Shown here: piece after piece, positions 22,600 to 34,036 of the stretch
How positions within the stretch are numbered: the stretch's first letter is position 1
Layout: every line of letters starts with the position of its first letter
From: Salvia splendens
Lineage: Eukaryota > Streptophyta > Magnoliopsida > Lamiales > Lamiaceae
NCBI RefSeq assembly: GCF_004379255.2
Contig: NC_056039.1
Coordinates: 19,171,883 to 19,235,882 of the forward strand
DNA: 64,000 nucleotides
Direction of reading: 5' to 3'
Made by a program: the position numbers and the translations under genes
Notes under the pieces: model-generated
What the model was told of the DNA's origin: nothing
The model's input: only the letters and a program-made list of their open reading frames with translations
Databases searched by the model: none

Positions 22600-23730
22600 A
22601 TTTAACCGAAGATTCGTGTGTACTTTTGTGCTGGGTCGAGCCCTCAGGTCAAGAGAATCAGCTAGATCACAAGGTCTAGGAACTCAGAGGATCCTGGAAG
22701 TCTCGGTCGTCGGACACACAAACCCTCCCGCGCTTTCAAAAACCTTCAACCAGCTATACTATGGATTAGTATACGGAAGCAGGGGTCGATCCCACCAAGA
22801 TGGACGCGTAAGAAAGCATTTAGGAGACTCTGGGCAAGTTGTTGGCTGCTGCCACGCAATTTTGGGTTGAAGTTTAACTACTACTTGACCTAAGAAAGAA
22901 AATCAGACACTGGACCTAGGAAACTGAAAGCATCATGCTGACGCTGAACATCCTTATAACCACGAGATCTCAAACTAATTTCCTAGACCAAGTAAAGAAC
23001 TTCATAATATAGCTAGACAGAAAGCGAGTAAACAGTGGGGACCATTTTTCAGTAACAGATAGTACGGAAGAAAAGCTGCAACTAACAAACTAAGAATTTA
23101 ACTAAAATGACATGCATCTCATTACCTGAATCAAACGCGAACATGAAGAAAACAGAGCACAAATCCAGATTAAAAAAAAATGTAAAAGTTCGGACGTCGG
23201 AAACTTGCAATTAGCCGGAAATAAAACAGATCTACATATATTATACGGAATGAAATGAAAACACGAAAACTAGGCATCAAACTTTAACTACTCTGTTTCA
23301 GATCCACACGTCGGATGCTCAATCCACTCCGGATCCAAGCATTCCGAACCAAACAACCAACAAAATCAACTCCATACCTTCCGATTCAACAGATCTGCCC
23401 CGATCTACACAAGCTTCCAACAATTCTACTCAAACTCAATAAACAAACGCGAGAAACAAACATCCAGTTCAGCAACTACGTCAAACTCAAAACAATTTGC
23501 ATCCATAATCGAAATCAACAGCAGTAAAGTAAATACGGAAACAGAAAATGCATAGATAACGAGAATTCAACAGAAAACAGGGTCGAGCTTCGAATAGCTA
23601 AGCTCGGTGAAATTCACGACGACAAATAAAATGAAAGCAAATAATTGTATCTTCGCCCTACACAAGGACGATATTACCCAACATCAAGAAACAAATGAAA
23701 TGACCCGAACCCCTACAAATTCCCGAACAG
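22600..23730 (-). repeat. LTR-like block C, minus strand
   Basis: In reverse complement it shows GCGTGGCAGCAGCCAACAAC, GGTGGGATCGACCCCTGC and TTCCGTATACTA in the same order as block B, so it belongs to the same non-autonomous family. Boundaries are approximate and no internal region or TSD was recognised. Confidence 0.55.
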
Positions 23731-23736
23731 TCCCCC

Positions 23737-23880
23737 AAGTGAGTGGAAGTGAGTGACCTAAGAGAGCCAAGAGCAAAGTGCCCAAAAAAAGTCCTCCTCT
23801 AAGTGTGTGGAAGTGAGTGAGCTAAGAGAGCCAAGAGCAAAGTGCCCAAAAAAAGTCCTCCTCCTCTAAGTGTGTGGCAC
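23737..23880 (+). repeat. 64-67 bp tandem repeat
   Basis: AAGTG(A/T)GTGGAAGTGAGTGA plus AGAGAGCCAAGAGCAAAG occurs twice, and a third partial unit starts at 23868. Units differ by a CTC insertion and a few bases. Confidence 0.88.
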
Positions 23881-23950
23881 AAGTTCTTTGGAGACGCCTT
23901 GGTCGGCCGCAATTGATCGAAATAATTAAATTATTATATATGTTCGCTCA

Positions 23951-24266
23951 ATTGGATTTGATGATTTATTTGAGTTTCAAATCCGATAATTCCTACGATC
24001 GATAAAATTAATCAAAGCCTTAGGATGCATGCATCTTTAACTCCTTGGGTTGATCTATGTATTATTTAAATTATAAAGGTATTTCATCGCAAGCGAGTCG
24101 TGATCGCCGAATTGGATTTGATGATTTATTTGAGATTCAAATCCGATAATTCCTATGATCGATAAAATTAATCAAAGCCTTAGGATGCATGCATCTTTAA
24201 TTCTTTGGGTTGATCTATGTATTATTTAAATTATAAAGGTAGTTCATCGCAAGCGAGTCGTGATCG
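23951..24266 (+). repeat. 160 bp tandem duplication
   Basis: ATTGGATTTGATGATTTATT starts at 23951 and 24111; the two units match almost base for base and include GGATGCATGCATC and CGCAAGCGAGTCGTGATCG. Confidence 0.93.
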
Positions 24267-24299
24267 TAAAGGAAAGAAAGTTATTGAGGAATAAGCACT

Positions 24300-24476
24300 C
24301 GAGGTGGGCTTTCTTTTTAAATAAGGACTATCTCCTATATATATTTTGATGTTGAAGATGAGGTGGAGTTTGTTTATCATGTTGTATTTTTGTTTTATTG
24401 AACCTATCTGAAGTGGCTTTGCCATTTATGTTTAATCGAATTCGGGTCTCAGTAGGGCCTGCAAACCCTACATGGA
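24300..24476 (+). repeat. Gypsy LTR fragment, plus strand
   Basis: GAGGTGGGCTTTCTTTTTAA and GAATTCGGGTCTCAGTAGGG match blocks at about 7732 and 7905 in the 3' LTR, in the same order. The spacing is shortened and the rest of the LTR is absent. Confidence 0.7.
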
Positions 24477-24559
24477 ATAGAGATCAACTTCTCGGTTTTG
24501 TGTGTTAATTAGGAGAGGAAAAGTGTTGAAGATTTCGATTTCATTGGAAGACCAGGTGT

Positions 24560-24740
24560 AGTAGAAGTTCAGCCACCAAAAGTGGAGAGGACGAAAGGTT
24601 GGTGCAGTGACGTTGGAAGTCGTCTCGTGTCGGCAAAAGAGAAGGCTATCATGTTGCAAAGTAAACCTAAGCGTAGGTGTGGGAAATGTCGTGAATTGTG
24701 TCACCACGAATCTAGGAATTGTGGGAAACAAAAAGAAAAA
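24560..24740 (+). pseudogene. FAR1/MULE-like C-terminal zinc-knuckle fragment
   Basis: The frame opening at 24582 reads RTKGWCSDVGSRLVSAKEKA and then RRCGKCRELCHHESRNC. A TKG(x)n-KEKA phrase followed by a short Cys/Cys/His/Cys knuckle is how FAR1-related proteins and MULE transposases end. Here the knuckle is CX2CX5HX4C rather than CX2CX4HX4C, a possible defect. No DDE transposase core or SWIM domain is visible nearby. It may be a decayed MULE, a FAR1-family pseudogene or an exon of a host gene whose other exons are outside recognition. 24741-25535 holds nothing identifiable. Confidence 0.45.
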
Positions 24741-25550
24741 ATTAGTCAGTCATTCCAGGGAACCACTTATATCAGTTTGCTTCATTACGTTTTTTATTAT
24801 TGCTGGCCACTGAACCTCAGTTGCATATTATTGCGCTAGATTGCTTTCTTAATTTAGTTTTTTGCTATCTTATTTGGATTCGGATGTTGAATATCAGCTT
24901 GCTTGCTTACATTGCTTGACTGGTCGTTTAAAATGCTTATTATTGGAGTGTATTCTGAATTCTTCATTAATATTCTAAACAAAATGATTGATCGCATATT
25001 GCATGTCATTTTATACTGTATTTCTTTTAACTAATGTTCTTTCTCATACTATCAATACACTTCAACTAGCCATCAATCTGGTTTAATATGAGTTTCCTTC
25101 ATCTTGCTTTTACGATTAACACAGAAAATTTGTGCGACGGAATACTTGGATTAGAAGAAGGTTTTAGATATTTCTTATATCTTATCGCTCGGTTACATTT
25201 ATTTACTGCTTGCTTCTTCTTTTCGAATTGCATAACATATATAACGTGTCAATTTGTAATTAATTCTATTCGACTAGTGCTTGGTTTAATAAGTTTATTT
25301 TGATTGTCTATGTTTTGGATTTGCTTGGCTTGCAAATCGTTAGTTTATTAAAGTGTTCTAACATATTTTTCTAACATATATATTAAAGTGTTCTAACATA
25401 TTTTTCTATGCAGGTCATTATGCAGAAAGTACAACGAACAAATAAATTCTAAAACCACCAATGAGTACACCAAAATAGACCAATATTCTTAACGAATTCA
25501 AATCAAAACAAAGTTATTGTCATTTTTCAAAAAAAAATGTCAATCACTAG

Positions 25551-25970
25551 TCAAGGTTTGGGGAAGTTTGTCGTCATCTTTTCAACATCAACGGGTCCCT
25601 TCTTTCGTGCCTCTTCAAGGTGGCTTGTTGTTGTTCTCATCATGTAATCCATGACCTTGTTTTCATTACTATAAACTATAGCTATAACGAATTTCGCATG
25701 GAACAACTGGAATAACTTGGATGGCTTGTTGGTAAGGTCGCACTTCCAATCATTATCCTCAGTCCCCATATGCGTCTCCATATGTCGCATAGCAAACACT
25801 GCACAATCTTGGGTAATGCCTTTTGTTTTCCACTTGAATTCAAGGAGTTCAGTTTTAGCTTTTCTCAACATCCATCCATAGCTCACATAGTTGTTGTGCT
25901 CCAACAACTGTATAAAAAAGGAAATTTGCAGGCAAGAACAAAAAAGGTTACCTAAACATGCAAATTGCAA
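25551..25970 (-). pseudogene. Ulp1-like (C48) cysteine protease C-terminal fragment, copy 1
   Basis: The minus-strand frame carries KTKGITQDCAVFAMRHMETH, matching the active-site stretch of Ulp1/SENP-type SUMO proteases (Gln, one residue, catalytic Cys, then a helix). The Ala after Cys is usually Gly. The downstream helical tail (LFQLFHAKFVIAIVYSNENK) is typical. The catalytic His and Asp regions upstream are not in frame here, so this is a 3' fragment. Ulp1 domains occur in host genes and are also carried by some MULE transposons (Kaonashi-type), and the FAR1/MULE-like scrap about 1 kb away fits the second reading. A near-duplicate is split across 27651-27763 and 34037-34480. Confidence 0.7.
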
Positions 25971-26096
25971 TATGCATTTTTTGTCTTAAACTTTGTGCAG
26001 GGCGCTTACAAGTTTTACAACCACACTGTCATATCTAGTTGCAAGAGGCTGTCCACTCTATCAAGTATGTACACTCTAGACTTCAAAAGGTCAAAA

Positions 26097-26184
26097 CATA
26101 CAATGTAGTATAATTATCCCGCTGAAATAGGGAAAAAAAACATACAATGTAGTATAATTATCCCGCTGAAATAGGGAAAAAAAC
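26097..26184 (+). repeat. 44 bp tandem duplication
   Basis: CATACAATGTAGTATAATTA recurs at 26097 and 26141, each followed by TCCCGCTGAAATAGGG. The second Ulp1 copy has this unit once (near 34369), so duplication came after the copies separated. Confidence 0.92.
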
Positions 26185-26265
26185 CTGACAACAGAAATGA
26201 GGTGTCATATTTGGCTTTACAGTGACACTATCATTGCATTTCAGACTGTACGACATTGCATAATT

Positions 26266-27650
26266 ATACATAGCGGAAGTTATGCATACACAAATAAATC
26301 AGATCTAAAGATCTATTTGACCGATTATGGGATTAATTGACTCACATGTTAAACATAAAATTGCATGCTAGAACACATATAATTCACAAATAAGGAATCA
26401 AAACCCTAGTTTATGAATTCCTACTGTTTAGAATTACCGATCTGATTTTCTAAAGAATTGACGATTGCGTGCGCCTTCTCCACATGAAGATCTTCGTACT
26501 CAACCAGGAATCTTTTAATCTGTATCCCGAACTCAGAATCTGACCTTTGGTGGACATAGCTTGTCAGAATCGAAAAGGGCTTAATTAGAAAGTAGACAAG
26601 ACTCTAGTTTGTGAAGAACTGATTTTTCCGTCCACTCCCAGAGGGGAGCACGAAATTATGAGTAAAAACTAACGCTAAATCTCCTTTCTAATCTCCTTTA
26701 TATAGAGTTATATGATGGGCCAGATTAGGGATCCATGGAGGTTGGACTTGGGCCAAACCTATTCGACTTTTATTAATTAAATTAAGCCCCAAATTAATAT
26801 AAATCCAAACAGAATATTATTATCATCCACTATAGTATAATAATATTGACTGTCTGTCCAATCCCAAATTATGAGTAATTCGGGCTTTACCTCCTTAATT
26901 TATTATTTCCCGTGTTTAAGATATAAATATCCATTAATTAATTTAAGTATGCTATTTGACTTTAATTAATTAATATATTTTATTCCAAGAGTTGTCTAGT
27001 TGAAAATATTTATTCATTATTTTGGAATAAATTCCAACCGGTCGGGTTTCATTGCAATAACAATACTATCACCTCTAGACATTGATCACCACCACTACCC
27101 AAGTTATCAGGATTCTAGGATTGCGAAAAATCCGCACCATTTGATAAATCAAAGTAGTGCATAATAAATATCGTATGCTCAATGCTATGTCAACAATGAT
27201 TAAGAAATAACAATCACCGAGACCTTGTCTTTCAGTAAATAGCAAGAAAGACTTATTTCAACTGTTAGATCCTTCAGTGCTATACCACACCAGTATCGTT
27301 TATTTCCTACGGTAAGGAAACATGCGGACTGACACTGCAACCTTTCACGATAGGTAGCCAAAGCTTATCTAGGCTGTGAAATTCTATTTTTGTTCTACAA
27401 AGGACCGACTGCATCACCTTCTATGAACGTCGTTCACGACCAGTCTACTATGCAGAAGAATTAGACTTGTTTGCTTCTTATACATTTAAATGTTCGAGAA
27501 ACATCTTATAAATTCATAAGCAAACACCAATGCGACAAAATTTCTTCTTCTCGCTTTGGGTTAAAAGTAGATTGTAGAGTTTACTGTATACAAGCAATTT
27601 TATCTGTGCAACTTGCTCGAAATATGCATTTAAGTATACCAATCCTAACA
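26266..27650 (-). mobile_element. Solo LTR of family L, minus strand, without TSD
   Basis: It shares, in order, the blocks of 13670-15128: CTTCTCCACATGAAGATCTT, the ATTAATTAA segments, GAGACCTTGTCTTTCAGTA and CAACCTTTCACGATAGGTAG. It ends CCAATCCTAACA, so the element-strand start is TGTTAGGATTGG, a normal LTR terminus. The left flank (..ATAATTA) and right flank (GTTCT) do not match. The left flank equals the Ulp1-region sequence near 34490, while the right flank equals sequence about 735 bp earlier in that region (25634). The LTR therefore sits between duplicated flanks, as expected after recombination between two insertions. Confidence 0.75.
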
Positions 27651-27763
27651 GTTCTCATCATGTAATCTACGACATTGTTGTCATTACTATAAACCATAGC
27701 TACAACGAATTTCGCACGGAACAACTGGAATGACTTGGACGGCTTGTTGGTAAGGTCGCTCTT
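27651..27763 (-). pseudogene. Ulp1-like fragment copy 2, 3' piece
   Basis: TTCTCATCATGTAATCTACG to GGCTTGTTGGTAAGGTCG parallels 25636-25742 at roughly 90% identity by eye. It is cut at 27763 by the LARD element, and the rest resumes at 34037. Confidence 0.75.
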
Positions 27764-29338
27764 TGAAGAGAGGGGTTTTGCACTTGTGTCGTATACACGT
27801 GTCCCTACTTCAAAAAAGATTTATAGTTTCCCACTTTTGCAACAAATATTACTAAGTATAAGCGGCAAGAGACGGGTCGAACCACAGACACTAGGGACCT
27901 ACTCGAGATCGATTATATGACACGAGGTTGGTGTTAGCCACAACGCCTTAAGCGCTTGAACATGGACCTAAACACTACAGTGGGAAACTTGAACTTTAAA
28001 GCAAGAGAACAGAGATTGGGAGCTTAAGCTAAACTAAGGGGAGCATGGAAGAGAGTTTTGAAAGCTTCAAGAGAAAATAATGAGATGGAGACAGAGACTT
28101 GATATGAAAATTCCTAACTGGGGGCAACTTAAAACAAACATTTGCTTGAAATCTTTTCAGAAACAAGAGTAATGGATTTGCAGCTTAAAACAAGATCGAG
28201 ATTGAAAAGTTGCAGGGAGAAAATAAGCAAGCTTCGGAAACAAATTACTTCTAAACTAGAGCAAAACAAGAGAGCAAATCATACACAACAACTAGATCTC
28301 AACATCTAAGCCCCCAATTGCGAAAAGCATCCACGAAACATGCGTAAATAATATCATCAACATGAAAATAAACTAAAGCTTCATAAAACTGGAAATAAGT
28401 GTAGATCCAACGTCAGAGTCGTCAATTCCTCTGCCGAAACCATTAGATCTAACTAGAAAGCAAGATGTGAAGGAGCTTCTAAGATGGAGGCATTAATTCC
28501 ACCGTTGAAACGGCCAACACATAGTAAATCTACACTAAATCCTTGAAAACATGAAATGAAATGTAATCCCGACATCGGAGTTGTCAATTCCTCCGTCAAA
28601 ACTACAGAGCTAAGCTAAGAATGTAGTAACTAAACTAAACTAAGCTAAGAGAAGGTGGCGTTAAGCGCCTATTAGAGCTTCCTACCTAAACCACGATAGC
28701 GTTAAGCGCTCCTCTTCATTGTGGAAAGCTTCTATTTAAAGGGCGGCTTCAACTTCAACCCTAACGCAACTTCTCGTCCGATTTGACCATTTTACCCTTG
28801 CAGTAGTAATTGAGGATGATTCAGCAGATACGTCTTCATGTGGTGAGCTCCTCTTGATCAACTCAGTCATCTCATGTGGTGAACTTCATTTCATCAACTC
28901 AGTTATCTCATGTTTTCTTGTGGTGAGATCCTCTTGATCAACTCAGTCATATCATATGGTGAACTCCGCTTGATCCACTCAGTCATGTGGTGAACTCCAC
29001 TTGATCAACTCAGTCATCTCATGTGATAAACTCCACTTGATCATCTCAGTCATCTCATGTGGTGAACTCCACTTGATCAACTCAGTCATCTCATGTGGTG
29101 AACTCCACTTGATCAACTTGCTGGTTGGGCAGGCTCCATTGCTTGTCTCCAACTCATCAATTTGTCTTCAGATTTGACCATTTTCGCTCCTTTTCCGAGT
29201 TGATCAAGTTGTTCCTGCATTCTGCCGCTTCAACACATTTTAGCATCTGCACACTTAAATTCACCACTTTTTCGCACATTATCAACCCGATTAGTGTAAT
29301 AAACCCCTATAAAACCATGCTTGTAACGAGCCTTATCA
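27764..29338 (-). repeat. LARD 3' LTR (left copy, 1575 bp)
   Basis: It begins TGAAGAGAGGGGTTTTGCAC and ends GAGCCTTATCA. It retains a segment near its right end (CCCTATAAAACCATGCTTGT) that the other LTR lacks. Confidence 0.9.
28838..29116 (+). repeat. ~36 bp TGATCA-bearing minisatellite in the LARD LTR (left)
   Basis: About eight units of the type ACTTGATCAACTCAGTCATC plus TCATGTGGTGAACTCC, each with a central TTGATCAA palindrome, vary in length by a few bases. Confidence 0.9.
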
Positions 29339-29979
29339 AACTGCTCACACTTAAACCATGCTCGTCCTCAAGTATGAAAGAACAACAAGAAAAAGGTCAA
29401 GTTACATGCATGGGTCCTTGACCAACTCCTAAAACTAAACAGACTCAACAGATATTAACACAGACTGACACAAAGGCAACACTTAAGCACATATTCACAT
29501 CTCCATGTTTGAAACTAGCTCAACTTCTGGCAATATTCCCCACAAGCTTAAGGTCATTCCAAATATTTTACAGTCTCAAATTCCTCCCTCCACTTTTGTT
29601 CAGTCTAATCAGCCTATCAGTTCGTCAAGATAGCCCCTGCTTTAACCAACTGTTGGATTCACTCAGTCACTCATTTCTCACTAGAGATGTTAGGACCATT
29701 CACTCATTTAATTTGTTATACCACTGATGCTTGAGTTCCACAGGTACAGACTAATTCCTTAAGGTCTTTCTTAGGGTTGTAATGGGGCCAGGGGTTATGA
29801 TGTGAATAGGTGAGGATCTTATGAGTTTTAGGTTCATAAAATTCTTCACTGCAACGAAGGACATGTGAACTTGGGAACAAAACTAGAGCGGCCTCCCCAT
29901 TACATCTTCAAAAATCCCCCAAAATCAAAGAGTATCCCTTGGCCATTTTGGCCTTATTCATCCAACCTTTTTCCCACAG

Positions 29980-30165
29980 GGCCAAGTTACATTATTCCTT
30001 GCCATGTCTAAACTGATATACATTTTTTAAGGCCAGGTTACATTTTCTCATGCCCTTTGTTTCACTATTTTTTTAGGGTCAGGTTACAACTTTTCTGGCC
30101 CTTTATTTCAATATTTTTTTTAGGGTCAGGTCACAACTTTTCCTGCCCTTTTCTCTTTATTTGCT
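29980..30165 (+). repeat. ~60 bp degenerate tandem repeat in LARD interior
   Basis: Four units built on GG(C/T)CAGGTTACA(A/T)TTTT followed by T(G/C)CCCTTT and a T-run. Confidence 0.8.
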
Positions 30166-32542
30166 TGACTGTAACTATTTCTTCTCTATCCCTTCTATCC
30201 CCAGTTGGTTAACTGTTCCATTCTATCCCCTAACTCACATGGCATGGAGGCTCATAGTTTTAAAAAACGATGAATTCGAAATGTAGGCTCATAATGGGTA
30301 ACTAAGGGGTACCCATACAATGAGGCGGGTTCATCTGGTTCTAAAGGAAAAAGGCCCAACTGGTTATTCCTATTATCTTTAGTCCTATCAAGTGGCAGCC
30401 TCTAAATTTTTTGTATCAGTATAAAGTGTTCTACTTTGGTTTATAACTCACATTTGGAGGGCTTCACAGTTGGCTAAAAGTTTAGGCTATTCTATCGTTC
30501 TTACTTCATCTAGCCTGACTTCAACTTACTTTTAGAAAGAGGGGTCTCACAATTCAACATGCACTTTCTTCTTCATTCGCTCTCAATGAGGGTTTTATGC
30601 CTTCTGTTATTGCCAGTTCATACATATTTTCTTAATCACAACTGACCACACATACTTAACACATTCAACTGACTTAACTATCCTGCCAACTGACCTATCA
30701 ACTGATCAATTCAAGATTTGACATGCTTCGTTCAATTTGATCAAGATAAATGAGGCACAACAGACAACACACATAGTCAAGTCGAGCATATACTCCACAC
30801 TACTCCCCCCCTCTCACTTTATCTTCGCTTGCCCTCAAGCTAACACGATAAAGTGGAAAAGAGTAGTAAGTGCTACACTTTTAAAACATAAAAAACCATA
30901 TCAACAAACACAAACTTCTCACACTTACACCGAACATCGGGCTAAGTGGGAGAAGACTTCAATACTTACCAAAGAAAACACATAAACATAGACAAACTTC
31001 TCACACTTAGACTGGACACCAGGCTAAGTGTGGTGAAGATAAGCAAGAAAAACAGACACGCATATGTACAGAAAATTGAAAACATAAACTTAAAATACTT
31101 GGTCGTGGGGGTGGTCATTTCCTTGGATGATCCCTCCTGGAGTCAGCGGTTCTAGGGTTCGATTAATCTCTTCCAAGCGGTCTTCAGCTGCCTGCGCCTT
31201 GTGCTGTGGATGGAGAAGCACGTTTCTGCTGCAGGCTTCTTACACAAAACAAACAAACAACATAAAACACAAAGGCCATCCTCACACTAAGGTCTTACTG
31301 CTCGTCAGCAAGTTGGGGCTTAGTGTGGAAGCAAACTCAAAACACAACACAGACCAATAAACAAAAAATAAAATAAAAGAAAAAGAAGGGGGTCACCAGT
31401 TGTGCTGGGAAGGGCAGCTTCTACACTTCATGGGATCTTGCACATGTCATGGCTTGGGCTGTTCAGCCTCTTTTCCTTGAGTGGGCAGCCTGTTGTGTTG
31501 TTGCAGCTATTTTCATCACTCCATCGTCTGCAAGTGTGGAGGCATTTTCTTCATCAAGCCCTTGGGTGGACAACCTTTCTTCTCCCTTTGCATCCTCATT
31601 TTCTCTTATCCAAGACAATCCTCTCATTTGATGTCCTTCTTCCACTCTTTTGATCTTTTCACTCCACAACATTGTAGCATAGAGAACAGAAGATAAGAGG
31701 GATTAGTGCAAACCACAATAACTCCTAATGTTAGTGGGTAAAATTCTGAAATTGTAAAGGGGAACAAAATATTGGTAAAAGAATTTTAAGCCTAAATGAA
31801 AATTAAATTTTACCAAAATTATTTCGTGCGATGCAGGCACATTTTCCTCAAAATCCCCAAAACTAACTAAGGCATAAAAGGAGTATTTACAAGAGACTTA
31901 AATGCTTTGTGTAGCCTATTTTTTCACACATCTTATTTAATAAACTCAACTCATTTTGTATAGGCTAGCAAAACAATCAAGAAATACACTTATTCTATTT
32001 TTTTGATTTTTCTCTTTTCAGAAAATTTGCTAAAACAAACTAAACTAATTCAAAATATATACCAACATACTTTGCTGTTTTTTCATTTTCAAATTTTTTT
32101 TCTCCTTTTTTTAAGAAATAAACCTAACTACAAAGGTATTTACAAAAAACATCAAAATCCTTTTGTTGTTTTTCATGTATGTTAAATATTTTTTTGGATT
32201 TTGTAAGAGATTCTAAAATCAAGGAAATGTTTACAAACTAGGCTTTTAACACTTTATATCTAACGATCAATGTAAAACCTAGCCATAACCACAAAATGAA
32301 AAGGATTAAGAGAAATTCCCTGGACTTGTGCACTCCATAGGCTTCTAATTGCCACTTATGATTTCCACATCTCTCTTCCTCCCCTCGGTCATGGCTCTTT
32401 CCATTTTATAAGCACACATTTCCCTAGATACAACACTGCCAAAAATAAAAGAAAAAGATCGAAGAACAGAAAAATAAATAAAGTAAATGCTTATTTACAG
32501 TGTTATAGACACCAAAATCAAGTAGAGAACAACACCATAGTC

Positions 32543-32560
32543 CCCGGCAACAGCACCATT
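32543..32560 (-). promoter_or_regulatory. Primer binding site of the LARD element
   Basis: In element sense the sequence next to the 5' LTR reads TGGTGCTGTTGCCGGGGA, close to the TGGCGCCGTTGCCGGGGA stretch common next to LTRs of plant Tat/Athila-type elements. It sets the orientation. Confidence 0.75.
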
Positions 32561-34036
32561 TGAAGATAGGGGTTTTGCACATGTGTCGTAGGCACGTGTC
32601 CCTACTTCAAAAAGATTTATAGTTTCCCACTTTTGTAACAAATATTACTAAGTATAAGCGACAAGAGAGGGGTAGAACCACAGAGACCAGGACCTACTCG
32701 AGATGGATTCTATGACACGTGGATGGTGTTAGCCATCACGCCTTAAGCACTTGAATATGGACCTAAACAATAGAGTGGGAAACTTGAACTTTAAAGCATG
32801 AGAACAGAGATTGGGAGCTTAAGCTAAACTAAGGGAGCATGGAAGAGAGTTTTGAAAGCTTCAAGAGAAAATAATGAGATGAAGACAGAAACTTGACATG
32901 AAAATTCCTAAACTGAGGGCAACTTGAAACAAACATTTGCTTGAAATCATTTAAGAAACAATAGTAATGGATTTGCAACTTAAAACAAGATCGAGATTGA
33001 AAGGTTGCAGGGAGAAAATAAGCAAGCTTCGGAAACAAATTACTTCTAAACTAGAGCAAAACAAGAGAGCAAATCATACGCAGCAACTAGATTTCAACAT
33101 CTAAGCCACCAATTGCGAAAATCATCCAAGAAATATGTGTAAATAACATCATCAACATGAAAATAAACCAAAGCTTCATAAAACTGGAAATAAGTGTAGA
33201 TCCAATGTCGGAGTTGTCAATTCCTCTGCTGAAACCATTAAATCCAACTAGAAAGCGAGATGTGAAGGAGCTTCTAAGATGGAGGTGTCAATTCCACCGT
33301 TAAAACGGCCAACGCACTATAAATCTACACTACAGCCTTGAAAACATGAAATGAAATGTAATCCCGACGTCGGAGTTGTCAATTCCTCCGTCGAAACTAC
33401 AGAGCTAAGCTAAGAAAGCAGTAACTAAACTAAACTAAGCTAAGAGAAGGTGGCGTTATGCGCCTATTAGAGCTTCCTACCTAAACTACGATAGCGTTAA
33501 GCGCTCATCTTCATTGTGGAAAGATTCTATTTAAAGGGCAGCTTCGACTTCAACCCTAAGGCAACTTCTCATCCGATTTGACCATTTTACCCTTGCAGTA
33601 ATTGGGGATGATCTAGCAGATACGTCTTCATGTGGTGAGCTCCTCTTGATCAACTCAGTCATCTCATGTGGTGAACTCCACTTGATCAACTCAGTCATCT
33701 CATGTCTTCGTGTGGTGAGATCCTCTTGATCAACTCAGTCATCTCACGTGGTAAACTCCGCTTGATCAACTCAGTCATGTGATGAACTCCACTTGATCAA
33801 CTCAGTCATCTCATGTGGTGAACTCCACTAGTTCAACTTGCTGGTTGGGCAGGCTCCATTGCTTGTCTCCAACTGATCAATTTGTCTTCAGATTTGGCCA
33901 TTTTTCGCTCCTTTTTCGAGTTGATCAAGTTGTTCCTGCATTCTGCCGCTTTAACACTTTTTAGCATCTACACACTTAAATTCACCACTTTTTCGCACAT
34001 TATCAACCCGGTTAGTGTAATAAACGAGTCTTATCA
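32561..34036 (-). repeat. LARD 5' LTR (right copy, 1476 bp)
   Basis: TGAAGATAGGGG to GAGTCTTATCA, aligned throughout with the left LTR apart from small indels, a shorter TGATCA minisatellite (33629-33837) and a 22 bp deletion near 34025. The differences mean an old insertion. Confidence 0.9.
33629..33837 (+). repeat. ~36 bp TGATCA minisatellite in the LARD LTR (right)
   Basis: Same unit as 28838-29116 with about six copies. The copy number differs between the two LTRs, so it has changed since insertion. Confidence 0.9.

Larger units (their letters stand above)
29339..32560 (-). other. LARD interior, non-coding with faint coding remnants
   Basis: No gag, RT or integrase motif is visible in either strand. 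Two minus-strand open stretches in element sense (31672-31463, and 31200-31092 with RLEEINRTLEPLTPGG) may be relics of an ORF. They are followed by GTGTGAGAAG-type phrases and GCTTGAGGGCAAGCG (near 30830), which resemble the region before the PPT in Athila/Tat elements. Repeats occur at 29980-30165. 31690-32240 is T-rich and featureless. Confidence 0.6.
27764..34036 (-). mobile_element. LARD-type non-autonomous LTR retrotransposon (6.27 kb), minus strand
   Basis: Two long LTRs (27764-29338, 32561-34036) flank a 3.2 kb interior without any gag or pol. The outer flanks CTCTT and CACTT form a TSD with one mismatch, and the interrupted Ulp1-like sequence is continuous across it. Orientation is minus because a PBS-like sequence adjoins the right LTR and a PPT-like stretch adjoins the left. 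The LTR carries the family signature (CTCTGTGGTTC-TACCCCTCTC in reverse) shared with blocks A-C. Large non-coding interiors define LARDs, which are moved by proteins of a related autonomous gypsy (Tat/Athila) element. Confidence 0.87.

Noticed and set aside
28838..29116. Regular direct repeats resembling a CRISPR array
   Set aside because: Plant DNA, head-to-tail units with no unique spacers, located inside an LTR: a minisatellite.
31402..31696. Plus-strand ORFs rich in Leu/Phe/Ser in the LARD interior
   Set aside because: Three overlapping frames are all open over the same bases, antisense to the element, with no domain.
27764..34036. Two separate solo LTRs rather than one LARD
   Set aside because: A PBS adjoins the inner edge of the right LTR, the outer flanks form a TSD (CTCTT/CACTT), and the split Ulp1-like sequence joins across the whole unit.
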